Source: Oscheius dolichura
Lineage: Eukaryota > Nematoda > Chromadorea > Rhabditida > Rhabditidae
NCBI GenBank assembly: GCA_932521035.1
Contig: OW051492.1
Coordinates: 7,626,001-7,690,000, forward strand
DNA length: 64,000 nucleotides
Direction of reading: 5' to 3'
Part shown: positions 55,732 through 64,000 of the stretch, piece after piece
Layout: the number at the start of each line of letters is the position of its first letter
Numbering within the stretch: the stretch's first letter is position 1
The notes under the pieces: model-generated
The model's database searches: none
What the model was told of the DNA's origin: nothing
The model's input: the letters and a program-made list of their open reading frames with translations, nothing else
Program-made: the position numbers and the translations under genes

Positions 55732-58700
55732 ATGCGGGTGTCCCTCGTGGTCCGCACGAGTCCCCTGAGGGCCACCCTCCGTACACTTTCCAGTCCCTTG
55801 GATCGTCCCTTCAGTGGCCCTTTAGAGCCTATTTCTCCCTTCCTAGAGGTTTGTTTTTGTCTTATAATCATTTCCTATGGGATTTATGCTTTCTACAGTT
55901 CTATAAAATAACGAAATAGTAGAATATTATGGAAACCCTATGATTTTTGTTCTCTTTCAAGTGAGAAGAGAATTTTATCTGGTTTTAGCGTACTTCTTAG
56001 AGTTCGCAAATGTTGTCCTTGAAAGTGCCTTTCGCCATTGATGATTCAATCATTAAAACGGGCTAACCCTCACCTAATTAGCCAGAATAAATCATTTCCT
56101 ACATTAATTATGACAATTTATAGAGATTTGAAGCCGTATAAGAATATTAAAGAACCGATTTCAGGCTCTAGCTCGCCTGGGTGACTGTCACCTAGTCTGC
56201 TCGACGCCCGAGCCCCTCCGCCAGTATGTTCTCCCCCAGCTGGCCAAGGAGGGCCTCCCCATCCCGGACGTCCTCCTCCGATACGTGGATCTGTCCGAAT
56301 TGGACGAGACCCCGGCAGCCGAGGAGATGGAACAAGAATGCGAACAGATCCTCCAGCGGATCGCCGATGCCTCCGAAGGTATTTGCCTTGTTTATCGGCC
56401 CTCCTCATAATTATATTCGACCTCCTCGAAATCCTTAACTATGACGGGGGCGCCCCGAGAGAGACCGGCAGAGGGCTGACACAGTTTTCGGGGTTGTATC
56501 CCCCTTGCGACGGTTCTTTAGGGGGGAGACAGCGAGAGAGAGAGAGAGAGAGGTAAAATCACCGGGAGGGGGACGGCCTTCTGGGACGAGAGGAAAACGA
56601 AGGATCATCGATTCCCGGGGGATTATTGACTCCCAAGAGGGATATCTACGAGGCGAATCTCTGTATCTCACAGACTGTAATTATTTACGACGAGTGCCGG
56701 GAGTGTGACCGGGGAGGAGGAGAGGACGCTATTTAGGGCCTTCAGTCCTTTTCCAATAGATCTCCCATGGTTCAAACTTTCGTTGTGGGGCCCTGCTGAT
56801 AAATCCTTTTTACAGTAACCGAAAAAAACAGATCTGCTGGTAAAGATCTCCAAGAGTCGAGAAATTTCGAAAAACAGCCAAGGGCGAGAGGCTGCCGCGG
56901 GTTTACCGAGGGATGAGCCCGATTTTCCCTTGTATTTTACAGTAGCCCAGGGATGTTTTTCACTTCTCTTTCCAAGAAATAGTAGGCATTTCCTCTAAAA
57001 TGTGACATTCCCTGGATGCGCGGCAATTCAATCCCGTCAACGGTCTCACTAGCCTTGCCGTGGCTATACAGTTCCGTGTCCATTTCCCCCTTTTGCTCCT
57101 CTCGTCTGACTGGATACAGGGAAGAATCTCTCCGTCTCTCTGGTCAGTTGTTCGTCTTTTCCTTCGGCTACTCTTCTCCCGGGCACATACAATTCTTTGC
57201 GCCTTGCAACCGGTTGGTCTCAACGGGGTCACTGCTGTTGCGCAACGGGGTCTCCCCCACTCAAGAGAGAAGTCAAAAAAGACAGTTCCCCTCGGGACAC
57301 ATACCAAGACAACGGCGACTCCATTAGGGTCCGATTTCTTGACCTGCCCCGGGGGAGAGGAGGGGGCTCCACCTTGTCCTTCTCGCTCTTTTAGCAGGAA
57401 GTCGGGGGCAGCAGCGGGTTCGCACAAACAGAGCGAGGGGAGGCCTACAGTGTCAACACTGGGTGACAGGCCCCCGGATGACCCTTTTGTGTCCACGGCC
57501 GAATTTCACGAACACGTCACACGGGAACAGTGACGCTCTTGGGGGACGCCTCTCATTATTTTAGAGGGAACGGGGGCCGAGAAATGGGTCAGATACAACT
57601 CGACCCCCCTAAAACAGAACCGGTCGGACTTGTCTCCCCCTGTCTCCAGGCTCCCCCCTGAATGGGTCAAAGAAAGTTGTTGTATTGGACAAGTCGCTGG
57701 CCGACGGGACACAGGGGGACCGAACACTGCTCAGCAGGGGATACCTGGCCGGTCAGGGGGAGACGATGGTTGGAAGCAGTGGGCATCAGCTGGGGCAGAT
57801 GATTCTCTGGGTGAAAATGGACGGAGACAGCATAAAACAGAGGAATATGTAGTCGTCTCCAATGGGCAGCATCGAAGACGCTCGCCCCCTCCTCTGCTTG
57901 GGAGGATTCTTATGGACGAGCAGATCCGGAGATCATCCCTGGAGCGGAAATTCCTCTGAAAGTCTTCACCTACTGGGTTTGGTTCACAATAGAGAACTTG
58001 AAACCTCATCAGGAGGTGAGGTTGGCTCGTTGAGAAGTCTGTGACCAGGCGACACTCTTCCGGCCAAGCGCTTTCGATGGACCGATCCCCGGGCAGGCAG
58101 ACTTCTTATGGCTACTGGCTTCCGTCTTTTGAATCTTCCCCTATGTAGAGTAGAATTCCTGAATTATCCACCTGCCATACCTGTCGTGGCCTGTCCCTCA
58201 CTTCCTGACTGCGCATACGGGCCCGACTCGGCCTGCGGAAAGCGAGCCGGCCCCGGAGGCGCCTTCCGAAAATGCGGTCCGAGCCTAGAATGCCAGTTCA
58301 TCTTCTGGCTGGCTCTTGCTCTTTCTCCCCAAAAATGGGCCAACCCATCTCCAGAGAACAACACCAAACTGTTTTTGATCTTCCGGGCCGGACAGAGATC
58401 TCGGTTATTTTCTCGATAAACAGACTGACTCGTATACTCTCGGATCAGAAATCGGCGGCTATTTGTCCCGGTGTCATTGATCCCTTGACGGGTAGCGGGC
58501 CCTTCCCCCCTTTGAAAGTGAAACAGTCCGGAACAAGGGCGAGAGTCCAGTGTCTGTTTGTGTTCCCCCCGGCTTGACCCCATTCAGTTACGTGTGTAGT
58601 TGCTTCCTCATCCCCCGGCTGGCCTATTGTTCCCCTACAAAAACCATGACAGGCGATCTCCCCCGGCCTCTCTCGGCCGTCCTCCTCCCTCTCTCTTTGC

Positions 58701-61700
58701 CAATGATCTTCCCCTGTCCTGAAAACGGCGACGACGTTCATTTCAAGTACACCTTTTTCCCGTCCCGGGCATCGCTCGGACTGTCACCGGTTATTTACTA
58801 TTCCCAATATTTGCAGAACAACTCGCCGCCGCGCTCCAGAACGTGAAGCTGGGAGTTGAAGCAGCTGTCTGGTGAGTGAATGTCCGAGGGGATCGGCCCG
58901 TTTCTTATTTTTGAATAGTTGAGATTATTAGGGAGACAAAAAAAGAAGCGAAGAGGATAGACGTAAGTCAATTGGAACGGGGGATGAGCCGGTGACTATG
59001 TGTCGTCTGCCCGCACCCACACGGTCTCGGCAGGTAGGTGACCATCAACTTCGAAGACCTGCCAAGATGGTACGGGTGCGGGCAGACGGAGCCGAGTCGA
59101 CGGAGGATGGGGAATCCAGGTGACAGTGGGAAAAGAGGACCTGGAACTAATGAATGAGACTAGGCTACCATTTTGGGGGTTGGTGAATATGGATACGGTA
59201 GCCGTAGAGGATGGGGAGACGAGGAAGAGGATGAGATTTCAGCGATCCGGGAGCCAAGATAGAGGAAGATGTCGTCGTCCGCGCCCGTGGACTGCCGTGG
59301 CAGGCGTCGGACAGCCATGTGGCACAGTTCTTTGCCGGCCTGGACATTGCTCCGTGAGTTGCCTGATCAGTTTTTTATGAGGAAGAGATTGCAATCAATG
59401 AAATTCTGAAAAATACGGAGCTGACCGGTAGCCAATGAAAAATTTGAGGCACGTCTCACCCCTTTCGTCGTCTCCTTCTCTTCCCACAAATCCAAAAAAT
59501 TACCCTAGTTAAAAACAGAAATTGATCAGTCTCGAGAAATTTCTCCTGTGTGAAAATTAGACGAGGGTTATCTCTTTTCAACGACATCCCCAGTTTTTTT
59601 CCCCGAAGGCCTGCGTCGCCCCTTCTGGGTGGCTCCTCCAGCCAACCCCCTCTAAAACAGTAGTCCCCCACCATCCTCCTTTATGTCACACTTCTGTTTG
59701 CCCCTTCAAATATTGAATGTTTCCAAGTTCCACATTAAAATAGAGATCATTATCAGAATCGGGAGAGAAGTGTGACTAGTTTCCTCTTTTTCAGCGGTGG
59801 CATTGCCCTGTGCTTGTCGTCCGAAGGCCGGCGCAACGGAGAGGCCCTCGTCCGTTTCACCAACGGGAAAATGAGGGAGCTGGCTCTGAAAAGACATCGA
59901 CACTTCCTTCTTTCGAGGTTTGTTTTCCCCCTTTTTTGGGGATCGACTCACTCGTCCGGGCCTATAGTTCAGTATGCCCGCACCTGTATAAACTTAGGCA
60001 GGAATATTGGATGTGGCATCTTTGGCCAAAAACAGTTAGACTTCCGAGATTTCATGGGTGCCAGCCCTTCTAGGGCCAAAGATGTTCCGTATTTCCCCTG
60101 ATGATCCTCTAATTTCCAGGTACATCGAGGTCTACAAGGCGTCAGCTGAGGAATTCCTCCAGGTGGCCGGAGGTGAGTTGTCCGCCTGCCCGGCGTGTCC
60201 CTCCCGACCCCACATTATCATAACGACCAGCCCCATGGTAAACACAAACAGTCAAGCGCCTCCTATCTCCTGGTTGTCTCCTTTTTCTCCTCTTCCTCTC
60301 CCCGAACATGGCTCCTCTCCAGAAGGAGCATGTCCCAGTCCATAATTAGTAGTAGTCGTAGGGGGTTCAGTAACCTGTCCGATAGGCGGCACTGGGAGTT
60401 GTTTTCATTTGATAAGAGGCCGGGGAAGAAGACGGCCCTTCTTCTGAATTATTCCCCGTTCTCCTCCCTGTCAGTGGGCTATCTCCCCCCGCTTGACTGT
60501 CGTCTTCTTTTTTGACTCATCCCCCGGCTCCGTTTAGTCAGCCGGTGCAGCTCGGCCAATTTGGGGGCCGGGGCAGGGACAGAACAATGGCTGCCGCGTC
60601 CTCTTCACTTCTCCTTGCAACCACCAAAAATTCCCTATTCAGGGTGCCTCAGAGTTGTTGTATTCTGTAATATTCTCCCTTGGGGGAACACATTCTGATT
60701 GCCTTTTCGCCCACGATCCCCCCATTGATCGGCTGTCGACCCTCTCCCCCTCGTTCTATCGTGAGAATATCTCGACGTGGCAGTCAGCCAAGTTTTATTC
60801 GTCTCTCTCGCCCACCGGCCGACGGCTCTCTTCTCAAAAAATGGACCACAGCGATAACTATCCGATGCCTCCTCCTCTCACGCCTCTCATGGGCCGACGA
60901 CTTCCGAGGGTTGCTAGGAGCGGTGGCCATCGCTCCCAGCGTAGCAGCCTGTCCTCCTCTACGATGCCGTTGGACACCCTTCTCTGGGAACTCAGTTTCA
61001 CGCATTTCGGAAAGTTCGAGGGTCGCCCTTCCGTCTGCCCGCACCCGTACAGTTTCGGCCAGAAGATCCTCCATCTTCAAAACTGTCTGCCCATACTTCC
61101 GTGGTTCCACGGGGCCAGAAAACCTAGTCAACAGAGCCGAGGATATTTGGAGCGTGTTATCCTCGTCGGCCACAGGAGATTGGCTTCCTTAGCCGAGCCG
61201 GGCATCTGCCGCCAGTACGATCTCCCTCATTCTCCTCTCCTCCTCCCCATTAACCTACTTCCAGTCGAGGGCCTGTTCCCCTCCTCCTCCGGAATATAAA
61301 GTCCATCGTCCTTCTCGTCTCCGTGATCGATCATTTAGTCAGCTTTCCCCCTGTCTATGTTGTCCCTCGGTCCGCCACGTCTTCTCCCCATTCGACGAAT
61401 TTTCCCGTGGGCGCGGATGTGTCGCCTTTTTTTTAGCGAGCTGGTGGGAATTCGGGGCTTTTATCACTTCTCTCGTTGCAATAGACTCGTCTCCAAAATC
61501 CGAGGTAATCCGGGCGGCATGCGCCCGGTTTAGCGAGGATGTACGGGTACAGGTCAACGCGGATCTCCTGCACTCAGCTGGCCGGCCACAGTTAGACAGC
61601 CACAGTCCCCACTCCCTGATCTCTGCTTTCTCGAAATTGCCATTCTCCTTTTTTGACTTGGTCGTCCGCCAACGGGTCAAGCTGTAACAATTCATTGTTG

Positions 61701-62869
61701 CGGTCACCGCACCTTGCCATCTCCCGGTCTCCCCTGCCAGCCACTACCTCCTCCTCCTCCTCTTCCGAAAGAGGGAGACTGTCCCGCCCCGCAGCTGTGC
61801 TGATCACGTTCGATATTGTCATTTGCTACGTGTCCCCCTCTCTCTCGCTCTGCGTGTCTGTCGGCCTTTATTTGGAGCTGGTACTGTTGCTGTGACAGTT
61901 GGTGAGACGACGACGAGTAGTCGAAGAGAAGGCCAGTTCAAAGGTAGGGGGTTGCGAGGGGCGGTGGCCGCCGTCACCGATGACTCCATTCCCAACACCT
62001 GGAAACCCGGACGGAATTCAGATAAGGAGGAGGCGATTAGCAATAGAGGCGAGTAAGCAGACGAAGAGAGAACTCTTGAAATATCATTCTCAGCCGGAAG
62101 AATTCCTCGGATCTTTGTCCCCAAAAGGCGCGAGTCTCGTCCCTGCCCCCACTCGCCTGCCATCCTCCTCCTGGCCTTCTTCTCCTCCTTTTACTGCCTT
62201 GATCTGTCCTACTTCTGACAGTTTCTGTTCTTCTTTTCCTTTCCTCTTTATCGAGTCGCGCCCTTTCCTCATTTTCCATTACTCCATCCTGTCGGGAGGA
62301 CAACCCTTCCAATTCAACAGGTTCAACCAGACCCCCTCCCTGGTTATTTTCCCCTATATTTGGATAGATGGATATTGACATTCACTGTGGTTATTTTGCT
62401 TGTTCTGGTACTTTATCCCTGGATCCGTCTAATTTTCAATACGTGCCCCCCTGGCAGCAGAGACCCCCAACCCTTCGTCCCGTTCTTTTACAATACACCC
62501 CAGCCAAAAACGGGGAGAGAGACGGGCCAAATTGTCCGTTTAGACCCCCAATGAACCAGAAAAACACCACGTTCTCAAGCCTATTTTGAGTGAGAAAAGA
62601 AGAGCGAGAATGGCTGGGCTGGTTGAAAAAGAGAACGAGACAAACTGAATGAGTGGCGGTCGCTTGGCAGCAGCCAGTGGCGGGTCAGAGTGCCCCTTAT
62701 CTCGGTCTCTCCCGGGCTCCTTGCCAATTCCACTCCTCCCTTTCAAATAATTATTATATTCTCTCCGCTTCCAGGGTCCTCGTCCGAAGCCGTCAGCTTC
62801 GTCTCCGCCGGTGCAGCCATGATCGTCCGCATGAGAGGCCTGCCCTATGACTGCACCGAGCAGCAGATT
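55732..62869 (+). CDS. sym-2: ESRP/fusilli-type RNA-binding splicing regulator, 5' part; gene continues past the window
   Basis: Exons seen: about 55732-55848, 56165-56378, 58817-58871, 58932-58962 (31-nt microexon), 59259-59353, 59795-59917, 60120-60172, 62775-62869; phases agree throughout. The N-terminal part ([53 protein letters not shown]) matches the exonuclease-fold domain of ESRP. RRM1 reads [40 protein letters not shown] and [22 protein letters not shown]2 begins [17 protein letters not shown], where the last exon ends in a donor. These GLPW/GLPY quasi-RRMs are typical of ESRP and hnRNP F/H, which bind G-rich RNA to control alternative splicing. The C. elegans counterpart is, from memory, sym-2. 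Introns are long here (2.4 and 2.6 kb). The first exon start is uncertain. RRM3 and the C-terminus lie outside. Confidence 0.85.
56379..58816 (+). other. Long ESRP intron, no gene seen
   Basis: 2.4 kb of GC-rich intron between ESRP exons. A short AG microsatellite sits at about 56533-56552. Open frames on both strands (for example 57060-57533 and 58164-58583) have no splice support or motif and look like chance openings in GC-rich DNA. Confidence 0.5.
59005..59087. repeat. Foldback repeat of the GCACCCGTA family (copy 3, best preserved)
   Basis: Arms 59005-59035 (GTCTGCCCGCACCCACACGG then TCTCGGCAGGT) and 59057-59087 (ending TACGGGTGCGGGCAGAC) pair over about 27 of 31 positions with a loop of about 21 nt. 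It lies in an ESRP intron 170 nt upstream of the RRM1 exon. The long arms could form a hairpin in the pre-mRNA. Confidence 0.75.
59975..60068. repeat. Degenerate copy of the GCACCCGTA foldback repeat
   Basis: GCCCGCACCTGTATAAACTT (from 59977) and CCGAGATTTCATGGGTGCCA (from 60043) resemble the two arms of the family, with many mismatches. It lies in the ESRP intron upstream of exon 60120-60172. Confidence 0.4.
60173..62774 (+). other. Long ESRP intron, no gene seen
   Basis: 2.6 kb with no splice-supported coding signal. It holds one solo arm of the hairpin repeat (CTGCCCGCACCCGTACAGTT, at about 61035) and a CCACAGTTAGACAG copy at about 61586-61599. Pyrimidine-rich on the + strand in places. 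Confidence 0.45.
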
Positions 62870-64000
62870 GTGAGTTCTCCTCCTTTTTCTCTCCTATTTT
62901 CTCTAGTTAAAATTAGACAATAAGTGAAAAAGAGGGTCTCCTGACTCGAAAAGTAAAGAAAAGTTGGCTGAACTGGGAAAAACGGCCGGGCAGACTGGCA
63001 GTTGTTTTCTCTGGTGTAAACGATAAAACACGCGGTGCACTCTTCCCGGGCTTTTTCTAATTTTCCGAGAAAAATGGCTATTCCCTCTTATATCGAGGGC
63101 TTCTTATCCCCTTTCTAGACACATTTTATTGGCCTCTTTTTTATTTTTCGATAGAGCTACAGTATGCCGATGGAAGGCAGCTATAACAAGCCACGATGAC
63201 GGTCAATAGGACGACGTGATGATCACGAGGGGAATAGGGGGAAAAGCTTCGAGAAAAACGAAAAAAAGAGGAGGGGTTGAAGGGCCTTGAAATAACAGAG
63301 GCCTGGCCACTTTAGATTCTCGTCTCAAACCGGTGATCTAACAAGAGGGATCAGTGGCAGAGGACGGGGTAAAGTAGCCCCCCTTTCTCCGTTCAAGAGG
63401 CGCTCTCCCCTCCTCTTTGTCACTGTTTCAAACGGGGAGGAGGACAGTGAACCGGAGAAATTTGTTGTTATTTTCGTGTCACTTTTCGACCGGGCCATCA
63501 ATCCGATTGAATTCATCAACCTCCTCGTTCGTAGTAAACAGTACAGGTCGGATTGGCTCGGGAGGCTCGGGGAACTCCAGATGGCCGGCGCCTCTGCACC
63601 CATACTGTCTCGGCGCCTCTGCACCCATACTGTCTCGGCAGAGGAGAGATCTAAAGATTTACCTCAATCTAATAAAGTGGATTGTCCTGCCGAGATTGTA
63701 CGGGTGCCGAGGGCTATCAGACGGACAGCCACAAATTGACAGCTCCCTGTCCCCGGCCAGCTGATAAGCAGCCGCCGATCCTTCAATACTGTTCAAAGAG
63801 GTAATCCCCTCCCCCGCAGTGGCGTCCAACTGTGGACAGGAAGAGGAGGGGATCGATGACGTCCTCCCTCCTGTATACACATAATGGGAGCCGTTCCATG
63901 GCCAGCACAAACAGCTATTGCTCGTCATTATTAGCCTTTTGTGAGGATGGGGACGAGGGGGAGTGGATGAGCAGGAGGATGGGGATTTTTAGAGAGGAGG
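62870..64000 (+). other. ESRP intron running to the window end
   Basis: The next exon, the rest of RRM2, was not found before position 64000, so the gene continues to the right. The stretch holds a hairpin repeat copy at 63587-63709. No other gene signal. Confidence 0.5.
63587..63709. repeat. Foldback repeat of the GCACCCGTA family (copy 4) with a duplicated left arm
   Basis: The left arm unit GGCGCCTCTGCACCCATACT plus GTCTC occurs twice in exact tandem (63587-63611 and 63612-63636). The right arm TGCCGAGATTGTACGGGTGC lies at 63689-63708. The arms pair over about 17 of 20 core positions. It lies in the last visible ESRP intron. Confidence 0.7.

Noticed and set aside
57060-57533. 157-codon open frame in the long ESRP intron
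   Set aside because: No splice partners or domain, and an overlapping frame is open on the other strand, as expected by chance in GC-rich DNA.
60655-61299. 214-codon open frame on the + strand in an ESRP intron
   Set aside because: Proline/serine-rich reading in pyrimidine-rich DNA, no conserved motif, and it includes an arm of the dispersed hairpin repeat.

Overview
The window looks like nuclear DNA of a nematode. The evidence is: many very short introns (mostly 36-45 nt) with GT-AG borders and a few GC-AG borders; splice acceptors a few bases upstream of start codons, as expected for spliced-leader trans-splicing; a tandem family of str-like seven-TM chemoreceptors; a hedgehog-related protein with a Hint (Hog) domain; and nematode-type gene order. 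The first two genes, a casein kinase 2 beta subunit and a PHAF1 homologue, match from memory two genes of one C. elegans cosmid (T01G9.6/kin-10 and T01G9.2). All models were assembled by eye. For ten of the spliced genes all exon lengths were added and sum to whole codon numbers.

Layout. 1-2290: kin-10. 2291-12142: PHAF1 homologue, whose 7.2 kb intron holds an antisense leucine-rich-repeat receptor gene (5269-7392). 12373-12780: 3' part of an unrecognised gene. 12988-24296 (-): a complete laminin alpha gene of the lam-3 (alpha-1/2) type. 26004-32250 (-): four intact str-like chemoreceptor genes plus a chimeric fragment, with a recent segmental duplication. 32689-35504 (-): an F-box-like gene and an unrecognised, possibly transposon-derived gene. 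35900-40383: tRNA-like element, a coiled-coil reading frame and a hedgehog-related gene carrying a foldback element in an intron. 41100-42036: GNAT acetyltransferase. 42089-49207 (-): Tim17-like membrane protein, BMS1 and a type II LDL-receptor-class-A protein, spaced like an operon. 49682-51206: unrecognised coiled-coil protein. 53009-53787 (-): MARCH-type RING-CH ubiquitin ligase. 54245-54793: divergent histone H3. 55732 to beyond the window end: ESRP/fusilli/sym-2 type RNA-binding protein.

Composition is mosaic. About 2000-32000, 36000-40300 and 55600-64000 are GC-richer, while 1-2000, 32300-35900 and 40400-55600 are AT-rich. The introns of the GC-rich parts carry a recurrent small hairpin repeat (arms GCACCCGTA...CTCGGCA) and a recurrent CCACAGTTAGACAG word.

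Functionally the genes are a mixture of housekeeping (CK2, BMS1, PHAF1, Tim17-like), extracellular matrix and surface proteins (laminin alpha, LRR receptor, LDLa protein, hedgehog-related), chemosensory receptors and RNA or chromatin factors (ESRP, H3 variant). I see no single pathway. The most unusual items are the H3 variant, the hairpin repeat family, the antisense nested LRR gene, and the foldback element whose end abuts a splice acceptor.
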